Part shown: piece by piece, positions 49,973 to 57,995 of the stretch
Layout of the letters: each line of letters starts with the position of its first letter
How positions within the stretch are numbered: position 1 is the first letter of the stretch
Assembly (NCBI RefSeq): GCF_014195095.1
Contig: NZ_JACIBC010000006.1
Location: forward strand, 1-64,000
Direction: 5' to 3'
DNA length: 64,000 nt
Source of the DNA: Rhizobium sp. BK602
GTDB lineage: Bacteria; Pseudomonadota; Alphaproteobacteria; Rhizobiales; Rhizobiaceae
Notes under the pieces: generated by a model
What the model was told of the DNA's origin: nothing
The model's database searches: none
The model's input: the letters and a program-made list of their open reading frames with translations, nothing else
Position numbers and translations under genes: made by a program

Positions 49973-50712
49973 GCAGCCCCCCGACGCTGTTCGCGCTGGG
50001 CGGCCCGCCGCTGCTGGCGATTCAATCTGGGGAATTGTTGGACTGTCCGGCGCTCGGTGAATGGATCGATGCGCTCGCCGATCTTGTCGTCCCAGCGGTG
50101 AATTGTTTCCACCGTGACACCTTCATGACTCAAGATGGTGAAATCGACCTGGCCGCCGACCAAGTGCGCGGGCTGTCCGAACTTCTCTCCAGCATTTGCA
50201 TCGATCGCCGTCCGGCGGTAGTGCTCCATCATCGGAACGGCTATTTGGCGCAGATAGCTCTCCCATCCCTCGAACTGGCCCCGCAGGCGAATTCCCATTT
50301 CTGAGAGGCCTGCCGATGAAGTGGCGCAGGAACTGGCAACGCCGGGATATTCCAGCGCCACCGGGTCAGCATCGGTCCGGAAAACAAGGCGCCTCGGGCC
50401 ATGCTGTTCAGAAATGCCGGCAATTGTTACTTCGAGTCTCGTGTGCCGGTCCGACCCACCAAACTTATGAGCAACCTCCGCAAGGCTCGTCATCGCTTCA
50501 TCAAAGCCGAGACGCTCGACCGCATCAATGATCAGCTTCGCGGCGTAGTCTCCGACACCCTGATTGCCGCGTGTGGCGACGGCAACGGGCACATTTTCGG
50601 AGAAATCCACCTTGCGTCTCACAGAGAGCAGTACGTTGTCAGCGTTATAAATCGCCCCATCGGTCACAATGAATACTGCAGAGGGCGTTTCGATAGATAC
50701 GACAGCGCTCAT
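49969..50712 (-). CDS. Ntn-hydrolase (HslV/proteasome-like) phage protein, Ser type
   Basis: A 247-residue protein. ATG at 50712 (AAGGA upstream) gives Met-Ser-Ala-Val. After Met removal, Ser1, Asp17 (IVTDGA), Lys33 (SVRRKV) and Gly48 (VAVATRG) fall at the same numbers as in HslV. A second half with LEVTIAGISEQHGPRRLVFRTD and a segment SSCATSSAGLSEMG follows, then a basic C-terminal tail (LNRQQRRAAQREQRRG). It begins 3 nt after the tape-measure stop. It appears paralogous to the Thr-type gene nearby. Confidence 0.65.
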   Translation of the reverse strand: MSAVVSIETPSAVFIVTDGAIYNADNVLLSVRRKVDFSENVPVAVATRGNQGVGDYAAKLIIDAVERLGFDEAMTSLAEVAHKFGGSDRHTRLEVTIAGISEQHGPRRLVFRTDADPVALEYPGVASSCATSSAGLSEMGIRLRGQFEGWESYLRQIAVPMMEHYRRTAIDANAGEKFGQPAHLVGGQVDFTILSHEGVTVETIHRWDDKIGERIDPFTERRTVQQFPRLNRQQRRAAQREQRRGAA

Positions 50713-50715
50713 AGG

Positions 50716-52653
50716 TCAATCCTTTCTTTCGGTTTCGAAACCTGTGGCAAACGCCGCTTGGTCGTAGGGCTCACACAGCGGCGCCAGGGCTTTTGTTTTT
50801 TCTTGAATGAGATTGAGCTCGGTTTGGTCTACCGTCGTGCCATTGCGCGCCGCCTCCAGCCGTATCTCAGAAGTCAGTTCGTACTCGCGACGCAACGCGG
50901 TGGCAGCCCCGCCAGTCTTGCCGATAAGGTCAATTTCGTTTTGCTGATCAGAAAGAGCCTTGTCCAAGCCTTGCGAGCGCTGAAGACTTGCGTCTCGTTG
51001 TTCAATAGCTTGTCGGTTACGCTCGGCTTCCAGAGCTCGCTCAACACGCGCTTGCAGGCCACCATCTTTATCGCCGTCGATCGTCGCCCTAGCTCTAACT
51101 TGAGCCTCGATCGCGGCATTACGCTCAGCATACGTTCGGGCACTCGCAAGCTGTTGATCAGCCAAAAATTGCCCATTCGTCACGCTTAGAGACGCGCTCC
51201 TACGGTTCAAATATGCATTGAGGTCATTTCGGTCTCGCAGTCCCGGCCGAGTATCTTCTCGATCAATCGCTTGCAGCGTGCGGCGCAGCGTTTCGGCTTG
51301 CTGGGCAAGCTTGACGATATCGCCACCCTTTGAGATCAGTTCATCGGCGAGCTTGGAAATACCCTTCTCTTCGCCGATACGATGAACCTGGTCGGCGAAT
51401 GCAGCGAGCCCATCAACACCCTGAACTTTCAGGACATTGATTGCATCCTGAAAAGGCTTGAATTTGCCGGTGACAGAAAACGCAGCGTCCGCCAAGGATT
51501 CGACCGCATCGGCCGCGCCGCGCAATCCTTGAGGATCGCTCGAGGTCTTCACCAGATTGGTATAGAGATCTTCGACCTGCTGGTTGAACTCGTCAAGCGG
51601 CGTCGTGCCGGTCTTTACGGTGTTGAGCAGAGCTTGGACCGGGCCGGAAAACTGCTTCAGGCTTCCAGAAAGGTTCTGCAGGCTCTTGACGTTCTCCATG
51701 CTGTTGGAGCTGAACGCATAGCCAGTCAGGGATGTGTCATTGGTGGCGCCGAGGAAACCGCCCAACTGCTGGCGAAGGGTCGCATTGAGCGCGATCTGCT
51801 GCGTCCGCGCATCCGAAAGGACAAATGAATCGCCTGCAACGCTGGTCACACTGGCGGAGACCTTTGCCAATTCCCCATATCGGTCTTTGATGAGGTCAAG
51901 TGTTTCGGCATTGGCCTTCAGAGCGTCCTCGAGCGAAAGCGCACCGTCTTTTGCCTTCATGAAATACTGGATGCCGGCGGCTGTGGCGGCGACGGCGCCG
52001 GTGACCAATAGAGACTGCCAGTTGAAAACCGCGGCAAATGCGGCTCCGAGGGAGGAAACAGTCTGCTTTATGCCACCACCGCCGAGGGCAGCGGAAAGCT
52101 GAGTACCCTGCTGGAGCGCGATTTGTAGGGGAGACGAGCCCATTGCAGCAGTGACGCCGATATCCTGGAACTGCGCCGCAATGTTTGCGGTCTGAAAACC
52201 GTTGCCACCGCGATTCTGATTGGCGGGAGACGGTGCACGCGCGGCGCGTTGATTGGCAGTAGCCAGCCGCTCGACGGCGGCACGCTGGCGATCGATCGCG
52301 ATAGTCGCTTGGGCAGCAGCGCTGTTTCCCTTTGACTGAGCAGCCAGCACGATGTTTGTGGATTCCGCTAGCGCGCGATTGGCGGATGCCGCGGTCATGG
52401 CACCCTTTGCCATAGCCGCAAGGCGCTGATCTATGGCGCTTGCCGTCACCTCCAGTCGAGACAGCGATGCGACGATCTTGTCGAGCGCCGGAGAAACATC
52501 AGCGAAACTACGGCTTGCCTTGGTGGCGGCGAGGCTGACCTTAGTCGCGGCCTGTTCTGCCTTGCCAGAAGACGCAATGAGCCTGTCGAGATCAGAAGCG
52601 GCGCCGGCGGCTTGTGAGGAATCGATGGCAAAACCGAGTTGAGCAGTCGTCAT
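50716..52653 (-). CDS. Phage tail tape-measure protein
   Basis: A 645-residue protein with the layout of tape-measure proteins. It has a long Ala-rich helical front (AEQAATKVSLAATKASRSF and onward), the family segment FQTANIAAQFQDIGVTAAMGSSPLQIALQQGTQLSAALGGGG near residues 150-195, a hydrophobic helix (LLVTGAVAATAAGIQYF) and a Gln-rich coiled-coil tail. It is at the short end for the family. It would set tail length and enter the host with DNA. No tail tube or assembly chaperone genes adjoin it. Confidence 0.85.
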   Translation of the reverse strand: MTTAQLGFAIDSSQAAGAASDLDRLIASSGKAEQAATKVSLAATKASRSFADVSPALDKIVASLSRLEVTASAIDQRLAAMAKGAMTAASANRALAESTNIVLAAQSKGNSAAAQATIAIDRQRAAVERLATANQRAARAPSPANQNRGGNGFQTANIAAQFQDIGVTAAMGSSPLQIALQQGTQLSAALGGGGIKQTVSSLGAAFAAVFNWQSLLVTGAVAATAAGIQYFMKAKDGALSLEDALKANAETLDLIKDRYGELAKVSASVTSVAGDSFVLSDARTQQIALNATLRQQLGGFLGATNDTSLTGYAFSSNSMENVKSLQNLSGSLKQFSGPVQALLNTVKTGTTPLDEFNQQVEDLYTNLVKTSSDPQGLRGAADAVESLADAAFSVTGKFKPFQDAINVLKVQGVDGLAAFADQVHRIGEEKGISKLADELISKGGDIVKLAQQAETLRRTLQAIDREDTRPGLRDRNDLNAYLNRRSASLSVTNGQFLADQQLASARTYAERNAAIEAQVRARATIDGDKDGGLQARVERALEAERNRQAIEQRDASLQRSQGLDKALSDQQNEIDLIGKTGGAATALRREYELTSEIRLEAARNGTTVDQTELNLIQEKTKALAPLCEPYDQAAFATGFETERKD

Positions 52654-52689
52654 AGTTTCGCTCCCGAGAAACCCGTTTATCGCTACCGA

Positions 52690-53373
52690 TCAGGCGACAT
52701 CGCCATGCGGATTATTGTCATTCACCGGCCGGCGATGCTCGTTGCGCATGCTGTCGATCATGTGGTCCCGAGTGGCTTCGACGCGGCTAACCTGATCAGA
52801 ACCAGGCGAAACACCATCAACGGCGCCGTCGTATAGAGCTCGCATCTCATTCGCCGGCCGGCCATCGGTCCAAAATCCCTTGAAGGCGTCGTAGATCGGC
52901 AGATCCTTGGCCGTGGAAAGCGGCATCCCACGGACGCTATCCCGCATGGCGGTGATCTCCGCGTCGTTCATCGTCTCCAAGGTCTTATCCGGCATGCTGT
53001 CGCCTATGCGTAGATCAGAGCCACCACGAGCGCGGGGCACAACGGCGATATGGTTGGATCGGATATTGCGCTGAACGGCGTCATAGGCTTCACCTGATGG
53101 CGAGGTGCCGGCCGTGAAATCAAGCTGACAATCGTAACCCATGGAAAGCTCGCGCGTTCCGTCTTCAACAGCCTGAATGGCGCCAGCGTCGGCGAGCAGC
53201 ATCGAGACGCGAACGACGGCCTTGTCGCGCATACCGTGGGAATTGTCCGGATCGACTTCCGCGCCGCTGTAAAGCTGGACGTTGCCGGCTTTGGCGACAC
53301 GTGCATTCACGGTCATGTAGCCGTCACGCGTGCGGCGTTTCTCGTCGATTGTAAGCCGGTCTTGAAGGTGCAT
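52690..53373 (-). CDS. DUF2213 (prohead protease/scaffold-type) protein, internally shortened
   Basis: A 227-residue protein. The DUF2213 opening (TRDGYMTVNARVAKAGNVQLYSGAEV) runs almost directly into the later part (VRVSMLLADAGAIQAVEDGTRELSMGYDCQLDF...AYDAVQRNIRSNHIAVVPRARGG). The intervening 60 or so residues present in other members are missing. The C-terminal 80 residues (DKTLETMNDAEITAMRDSVRGMPLSTAKDLPIYDAFKG) do not look like the usual DUF2213 tail. GAGGAACGAG precedes the ATG. It is likely a deletion product and may be inactive. Confidence 0.75.
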   Translation of the reverse strand: MHLQDRLTIDEKRRTRDGYMTVNARVAKAGNVQLYSGAEVDPDNSHGMRDKAVVRVSMLLADAGAIQAVEDGTRELSMGYDCQLDFTAGTSPSGEAYDAVQRNIRSNHIAVVPRARGGSDLRIGDSMPDKTLETMNDAEITAMRDSVRGMPLSTAKDLPIYDAFKGFWTDGRPANEMRALYDGAVDGVSPGSDQVSRVEATRDHMIDSMRNEHRRPVNDNNPHGDVA

Positions 53374-53460
53374 GGTCTCGTTCCTCTTGCTGGGGTGGCG
53401 GGAAGCTAGGAAAGGAGAAGCCCTCTTCCCGCCACCCAAGACTAGGCCAGACCGCCTAGT

Positions 53461-54144
53461 TCAGTGTCTCGTTTTGTGTGCGTCGTTCAGGCTCCGCACC
53501 ATGTCCTCATACGCCTTGTCGGCTGCGGCCTTGCCGTCGGTCTGCGTTCGCAAGCCACCCCTCATAACCTCGCGGAACGGATCGATCTTGAGACTGTCGG
53601 CTACGATGTCGAACCTGGCGTCGACATACGCCTGCGGCTTGCCTTCGACGGCGCCCGCGCCAAACCGATCTCTGACAACAGCGCGCCGGATATCGTCATC
53701 GCTCATCTTCGAAGCGTCGAGATGGGGCATAATCTTTGCGACTGTGTCGAGCAGGTCGACGCGAAGCGTTACACGCTGATCAATGACCTCCTGTTGCGAT
53801 TTAAGGCGTGCCTGATGTGTCTCGATTTCGCGGTTGATGGCCGCGATTTGGGCATCCTTCTGTGCGATCTCGGCCTGATGCTGACGCTTGCGATCGGCAA
53901 TCATCTGATCCATCTCGGCTTCGATGCGGCCCGCCTCGTCCTCCATTGCCTTCACAAAATAAGCGACGTCGGCACTGGTAAGGAGCTGCAACGCAGGATC
54001 TTTGCTGTCGGCAACGGGCTGACGCTCGCCGCGCTTGAGGGCACCCCAGTCTTTGACGAAAGCTGCAACATTGCCCTCGATGCCATCCGTCAAACCCGCT
54101 GGCACCGGCTGCCGATCCTGCGGCTTGTTACGATTGAAAAACAT
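53461..54144 (-). CDS. Coiled-coil protein resembling the DUF2213 C-terminal region
   Basis: A 227-residue protein. A central coiled coil (AEMDQMIADRKRQHQAEIAQKDAQIAAINREIETHQARLKSQQEV) leads into RVDLLDTVAKIMPHLDASKMSDDDIRRAVVRDRFGAGAVEGKPQAYVDARFDIVADSLK. That is the usual C-terminal half of DUF2213-type scaffolds. Here it is a separate gene placed before the DUF2213 N-domain gene, the reverse of protein order. It may be a scaffold piece. Confidence 0.6.
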   Translation of the reverse strand: MFFNRNKPQDRQPVPAGLTDGIEGNVAAFVKDWGALKRGERQPVADSKDPALQLLTSADVAYFVKAMEDEAGRIEAEMDQMIADRKRQHQAEIAQKDAQIAAINREIETHQARLKSQQEVIDQRVTLRVDLLDTVAKIMPHLDASKMSDDDIRRAVVRDRFGAGAVEGKPQAYVDARFDIVADSLKIDPFREVMRGGLRTQTDGKAAADKAYEDMVRSLNDAHKTRH

Positions 54145-54148
54145 CGGT

Positions 54149-54796
54149 TCAACTCCCGTATATCATGCTGGTGAATGCCTTTTCCTCCGGCGGCCAAACG
54201 TACCCGTGCACCGAACCATCGGCCTTGAACTTAGGGAGTCTGGTAGAGGTGAGCAGCTTCGGCAGCCGCGGATCATCGTTGACATTCCAAGTCAGCGCCG
54301 CGCCGCGGGCGATGCGTTCCGCGTGCTCATCCATATGAAGCTTGCGGTTATTGGCGCTGATCCGAGTCAGAAGCTCGGCGATGGCATTGGCATGCTCTTC
54401 ATAGGCTGCAAGGTCCTTTACGAGCTGGTCGCGTTCGACAATTGCCGCAGCGTGAGCCTGGCGCCGTGCATCCGCTTCCTCCCGGTCCTTTGTCTTGTTC
54501 AAGAGGGTTTGAAGCTCGCCAGCGGCGGCATCCATACGCTTGCTGCGGAAATCAGCGTCCTCCATTTGCTGGCGGGCAATGGCGACATCGGCCGGTCTGA
54601 GCTTCGGATCGAGTGCGCGCGCTTCCGCTTCCTTGCTCTCTTGCTGGGCAGCGGAGTTGCTCTCCTGCACCTCACGGAGCAAGGTGGCGAGCGATTCCGA
54701 TGTCGGATTGGTCACGAAGGCATCGGCAATGCGATAATCAAGGCTGTGCTTGCCCGTGGCTTCCTCTCGGATGGAAATGACTTTTCCGGCGGTCAT
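54149..54796 (-). CDS. Coiled-coil phage hypothetical protein
   Basis: A 215-residue mostly helical protein (ESLATLLREVQESNSAAQQESKEAEARALDPKLRPADVAIARQQMEDADFRSKRMDAAAGELQTLLN) with a short structured end (LTWNVNDDPRLPKLLTSTRLPKFKADGSVHGYVWPPEEKAFTSMIYG). It ends 5 nt before the next gene, so it is in the same operon as the DUF2213-like pieces. It could be a scaffold or decoration protein; no family is recognised. Confidence 0.6.
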   Translation of the reverse strand: MTAGKVISIREEATGKHSLDYRIADAFVTNPTSESLATLLREVQESNSAAQQESKEAEARALDPKLRPADVAIARQQMEDADFRSKRMDAAAGELQTLLNKTKDREEADARRQAHAAAIVERDQLVKDLAAYEEHANAIAELLTRISANNRKLHMDEHAERIARGAALTWNVNDDPRLPKLLTSTRLPKFKADGSVHGYVWPPEEKAFTSMIYGS

Positions 54797-54895
54797 GGTG
54801 GTCTCCTTTGTTGAGGAGATGAGACCATGTCTGCTTAAGCTGCGGTATTCGAAGAATTTGGAATTATGTGGAAGTATATGCCGGTGCGGCGGCGT

Positions 54896-55750
54896 TTAAT
54901 CGGGGAGATCTAACACGTCATGGACATTGGTGATCGAGTAGGCCACCGGCTTCCCGTTGCGGAGCTTGACGATCACGTCGACCACGAAACCCTTTTTATA
55001 GACGTTCTCGTCGGCATCACGGATTTCCTGCTTAATCCGAGCCTCCGCCACCTCAGAGCCATACATTAGCGACAGCGAGCGGTCTGATACCTCTTCGATC
55101 CTTACTCGCTCGCCGGATGGCTTGCCTACATCGGCATCATTCACGTCCGTCCGGGTGAACACCATCAGAACTCTTTCATTGCCATCATGCTCAGGCTTTG
55201 AAAGGGCTTTACGGCGATCATCTATATTTTGGAGAGCGGTTCGGGCTTCCGCAGCTGTAAACTTGAAGGCCGCGCGGATATCCTTCTTTCCGTCAACGAA
55301 GGTTGCTGCCTCAAGTTTGTGGGAGGCGATCGGATCGGATGCTATCGCCCGGACGGTATCGGCCCAGTCCTTCAGCTCGGCAGTGGTCTCAAGTTCGCCT
55401 GGCGCGAAATTCCCCGACACGATAGCTTTGAAGCGCGCGCCCCAGCGGTGGACGAAGTCTTCCAAAACCATGATCTGGTCGACCATAGCGGCGGCCGTCG
55501 GCAAGGCATACACTGTCAATCCAGTCAGGATATCCGCCTCGATGCTGCCCCGGCGAACCTCCCTAATGAACATTTTCGGATCGCTGTGAGCCTTCGGAAA
55601 CTGGTGATCGACGAATCGCTCGAACTCATTTGCAAGCGAGGTGAAGGTGCCAACGAAATCCCGCAATTCTACGGGCTCATCGGTGTCCAGTTTCAGGGTT
55701 AGTAACGCCTTTTGTTCACTCATGAGTTGAGAATACAAAATGCCGGTCAT
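54896..55750 (-). CDS. Hypothetical protein of unknown function
   Basis: A 284-residue soluble protein. ELRDFVGTFTSLANEFERFVDHQFPKAHSDPKMFIREVRRGSIEADILTGLTVYALPTAAAMVDQIMVLEDFVHRWGARFKAIVSG is followed by a C-terminal beta-rich domain (VLMVFTRTDVNDADVGKPSGERVRIEEVSDRSLSLMY). I have seen the MFIREVRRGSIEADI pattern in mobile-element proteins of unknown role. Starts at 55750 and 55723 are both possible. It lies between the early operon and the virion remnants. Confidence 0.55.
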   Translation of the reverse strand: MTGILYSQLMSEQKALLTLKLDTDEPVELRDFVGTFTSLANEFERFVDHQFPKAHSDPKMFIREVRRGSIEADILTGLTVYALPTAAAMVDQIMVLEDFVHRWGARFKAIVSGNFAPGELETTAELKDWADTVRAIASDPIASHKLEAATFVDGKKDIRAAFKFTAAEARTALQNIDDRRKALSKPEHDGNERVLMVFTRTDVNDADVGKPSGERVRIEEVSDRSLSLMYGSEVAEARIKQEIRDADENVYKKGFVVDVIVKLRNGKPVAYSITNVHDVLDLPD

Positions 55751-55776
55751 TTGTCATTCGCCTTTTGCGGTCTTGA

Positions 55777-56166
55777 TTAACGGCGAAAGCCACTCCCACA
55801 CCGCAACTCTTCCAAGAGATCGACGGCTCGCTTCATATAGAGCTTTACGGCCGAATTGCCTCTGTCGCCGCTGCGAAGAAGCTCCAACGTCCCGGTCTCC
55901 CCGTCCACTTTCATCAGCAGCGCCGGCAGCGATATCTGCAGTGGTGCATGCCGTCCCGCCTGTCGGCCGATTCCGTCTTTTTGGGCCCATCCCCGTATCG
56001 TCTTATCGCTCACCTGAGCGAAGAACATGGCCGTCTCGATCCGCACTATCTCCGACGGCATCATCGGCACCGGCAGCTTGCGAGCGCCATCTCGGCCGCG
56101 CGCCATGTCATCGTCTATGTGGAACGACGGCTGCACGTCACTGGTGCGCGGTGGCTTGATCGGCAT
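55777..56166 (-). CDS. Putative HTH phage protein
   Basis: A 129-residue protein. RIETAMFFAQVSDKTIRGWAQKDGIGRQAGRHAPLQISLPALLMKVDGE reads like a short HTH (VSDKTIRGWAQKDGI). The start is set by a TGATG overlap with the upstream gene (stop at 56166-56168, ATG 56164-56166), since no ribosome site is near. It is part of the leftward early operon. Confidence 0.55.
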   Translation of the reverse strand: MPIKPPRTSDVQPSFHIDDDMARGRDGARKLPVPMMPSEIVRIETAMFFAQVSDKTIRGWAQKDGIGRQAGRHAPLQISLPALLMKVDGETGTLELLRSGDRGNSAVKLYMKRAVDLLEELRCGSGFRR

Positions 56167-56378
56167 CAGCAATCGGTCGCCTCGCCTTCGCCGATGATGT
56201 TTTCGGCAAGCCATACCTGATAGCGGTCGAGCGCCGGCCCGACGTCATCACCGGTCGAGCGTCGATAGGCGTCCTGCGTCGGCTTGTGGGTCATGGCCCA
56301 GCCGATGGCCGCAAGCCTGGATTCGTCCGTGGAAGACGCAACGATAGGGGGCTTTCTCGCTATTAGTTCAACGCTCAC
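56166..56378 (-). CDS. Small early-operon protein
   Basis: A 70-residue protein (VELIARKPPIVASSTDESRLAAIGWAMTHKPTQDAYRRSTGDDVGPALDRYQVWLAENI). The start is GTG at 56378 with AGGAG 6 nt upstream, overlapping the stop of the preceding small gene as GTGA. Family unknown. Confidence 0.55.
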   Translation of the reverse strand: MSVELIARKPPIVASSTDESRLAAIGWAMTHKPTQDAYRRSTGDDVGPALDRYQVWLAENIIGEGEATDC

Positions 56379-56554
56379 GCCACGCTCCTTTTCCGCTCAA
56401 ATCTCGGGCGGATCACCTTTGCCGGTTCCGGGTATGTCGGATCTTCGTCAGGCATGTTCCGAACGATGATCGGCACGAGGTCGATGATCTGAGCCGACGG
56501 TCGGCTATCGGACCAAGCGAACAAGTCGAGTTGGTCTTTCCGATCGATTTTCAT
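56375..56554 (-). CDS. 59-residue early-operon protein
   Basis: A 59-residue protein opening KIDRKDQLDLFAWSDSRPSA, then QIIDLVPIIVRNMPDEDPTY and a basic end RPRFERKRSVA. It overlaps the replication gene at its start (ATGA, 56551-56554) and the next gene at its end (GTGA, 56375-56378). Such overlap on both sides argues strongly that it is real. Family unknown. Confidence 0.6.
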   Translation of the reverse strand: MKIDRKDQLDLFAWSDSRPSAQIIDLVPIIVRNMPDEDPTYPEPAKVIRPRFERKRSVA

Positions 56555-57540
56555 GCTGCCAACCTCCGAAGGGCCTCGGGTGTCATCTTATGCTCGCGCA
56601 GCAGTCGAAATGCCTCGCGATGCCGTGTGGGGTCCGGGATGTTGGTTCGTACCCACGCGCCAAATTCGGATTCGCTTGTGGGGATCACCGGCGCCGGCGG
56701 ATTGATTAAACGTTCGGCCATGCCTCTCGTGAGCGCTCCGGTGGAAAGGAGTTTCCGCAATGTCCGTTCCGTCGCGTCATGAACTTGGCGATCGCCCAGG
56801 ATTTCGAACATCGTCGCCTCGAAATCGAAATGTGTGCCAGGTATCGGATAGACATCGTGTTCAGACAACGGTGTTGCTGCCGATGGCGTTAGGGTGCTGC
56901 TGCTTTGGGTCGTTTCTGCAATGAAAGAAACTGTCTCTACATCATCAAAGAAGGTATCATTAATGCCCTCTTCCTCTTCATAGCTATAAGGCTCTACGGA
57001 ATTATATACGTAATTACCCTCATGCCGTGAGGGGCTGTCCCTGCGCGGCGTGAGGGGACAAACACCATTTAGCCCTTCATCCTGTGCAGGGGACAAAGGC
57101 CCTTCATGCGGTGAGGGGGACAAGCCTGCCTTTTTCCGCCTTTGTCTGGTCTTTTCCTTTTTCTCAGCCTCAAGCCTGCGCAGCGTTTCCCGAGCTATAG
57201 TCTGATGATCGAGAACAATGTTTTCTCTCGCATTCACGATCTTATAGCGCGTGGCACCGTCGCTGGTCCTGCCGTCCTCCGTGAAATATCCCAATTCCAC
57301 TAGCTTGCGCCGGCGCTGAATAATTGTGTTTTCAGAAAGGCTAGTCGCTATCTTCAGGTCTATCAGCGATCGATAGGGACGAGCGTCTGGTGACCCCATG
57401 AAGTCCAGATATGCCCGGACGATCTGCAGGCATTCACCGTCAGCTTTAGGATCTGCATTGACGGTGTTTTCCAGGTTCAGTTTCCATGTCGTGAAGCTGG
57501 CACCATTCTTTTCCTTTTTCTTCCGTCCGGTAGCCTTCAA
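56551..57540 (-). CDS. Phage replication initiator-like protein with internal origin
   Basis: A 329-residue protein. A winged HTH occupies about residues 15-110 (ASFTTWKLNLENTVNADPKADGECLQIVRAYLDFMG, SLIDLKIATSLSENTIIQRRRKLVELGYF). A repetitive Ser/Pro linker follows (SPSPHEG, SPAQDEG, SPSRHEG), then an acidic stretch and a C-terminal helical domain ending MTPEALRRLAA. The start is TTG at 57540, 7 nt after GGAGGG and overlapping the previous stop as TTGA. The longer frame to 57849 is not used. DNA repeats inside the gene suggest a lambda O-like initiator and origin. Confidence 0.65.
   Translation of the reverse strand: MKATGRKKKEKNGASFTTWKLNLENTVNADPKADGECLQIVRAYLDFMGSPDARPYRSLIDLKIATSLSENTIIQRRRKLVELGYFTEDGRTSDGATRYKIVNARENIVLDHQTIARETLRRLEAEKKEKTRQRRKKAGLSPSPHEGPLSPAQDEGLNGVCPLTPRRDSPSRHEGNYVYNSVEPYSYEEEEGINDTFFDDVETVSFIAETTQSSSTLTPSAATPLSEHDVYPIPGTHFDFEATMFEILGDRQVHDATERTLRKLLSTGALTRGMAERLINPPAPVIPTSESEFGAWVRTNIPDPTRHREAFRLLREHKMTPEALRRLAA
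56930..57125. other. Candidate replication origin: four iterons beside an AT-rich stretch
   Basis: Four related units start with CCCT and contain GTGAGGGG or GTGCAGGGG, mostly followed by ACA: 57017-57040, 57039-57064, 57073-57098 and 57100-57125. Beside them, 56930-57016 is distinctly AT-rich. Both lie inside the replication gene, the same arrangement as ori in lambda gene O. Confidence 0.55.
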
Positions 57541-57725
57541 CCGTGCGCCCTCCGGACGATCCTGTACCGGTGCGATAGCGCCGCGGCCTCGCATGCCTCG
57601 ACGGCCGACAGCGGAAACCGCTTGCGGAGCTCCGGAATGATCGGCTGAGGCGCCGGGTTCTGGTCGGCAAGCCATTGGGCTGCCTGAACCACGCTCTCGC
57701 TGTGTTGGTGATCGGCGCCGGTCAT
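57537..57725 (-). CDS. Small early-operon protein
   Basis: A 62-residue helical protein: ADHQHSESVVQAAQWLADQNPAPQPIIPELRKRFPLSAVEACEAAALSHRYRIVRRAHG. The second half has the look of a short HTH (FPLSAVEACEAAALSHRY). It is coupled to both neighbours by 4-bp overlaps. I recall similar small proteins next to phage replication genes in rhizobia, without a function. Confidence 0.6.
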   Translation of the reverse strand: MTGADHQHSESVVQAAQWLADQNPAPQPIIPELRKRFPLSAVEACEAAALSHRYRIVRRAHG

Positions 57726-57910
57726 GCGGCCGTCTCCATGAAAAAGGCGATGAGCTTGCTGCGTTCTGCGACCCATCGGCCGCCGACTTTCTTGGCGGGG
57801 AGTTCGCCGTTATCGAGCATGTGAAAAGTGGCTCGCGTAGTTCGGCCAATTAGCTTCGCGATGGCCTCCGCACCCCAGACTAGCTCGATTTCGTTGGTCT
57901 GAATTTTCAT
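57722..57910 (-). CDS. AlpA/excisionase-like HTH protein
   Basis: A 62-residue protein, IELVWGAEAIAKLIGRTTRATFHMLDNGELPAKKVGGRWVAERSKLIAFFMETAA, a complete MerR/AlpA-type winged helix. It is the first gene of the leftward early operon, divergent from the Arc-like gene and integrase, with three palindromes between. It may act as excisionase or as a regulator of the integrase side. Confidence 0.75.
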   Translation of the reverse strand: MKIQTNEIELVWGAEAIAKLIGRTTRATFHMLDNGELPAKKVGGRWVAERSKLIAFFMETAA

Positions 57911-57923
57911 TGATTTCCACCCA

Positions 57924-57995
57924 TAGTAATTAACTACGAGAGAAACATAGTAAATTACTTCTCTTGCCGCAAGTGGAAAACTAGTTAATTACTAG
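57924..57995. promoter_or_regulatory. Triple palindromic operator of the early switch
   Basis: Three related palindromes of the TAGTWAWTTACTA kind occur: TAGTAATTAACTA (57924-57936), AGTAAATTACT (57949-57959) and CTAGTTAATTACTAG (57981-57995). They fill the gap between divergent starts at 57910 and 58016. Confidence 0.7.
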
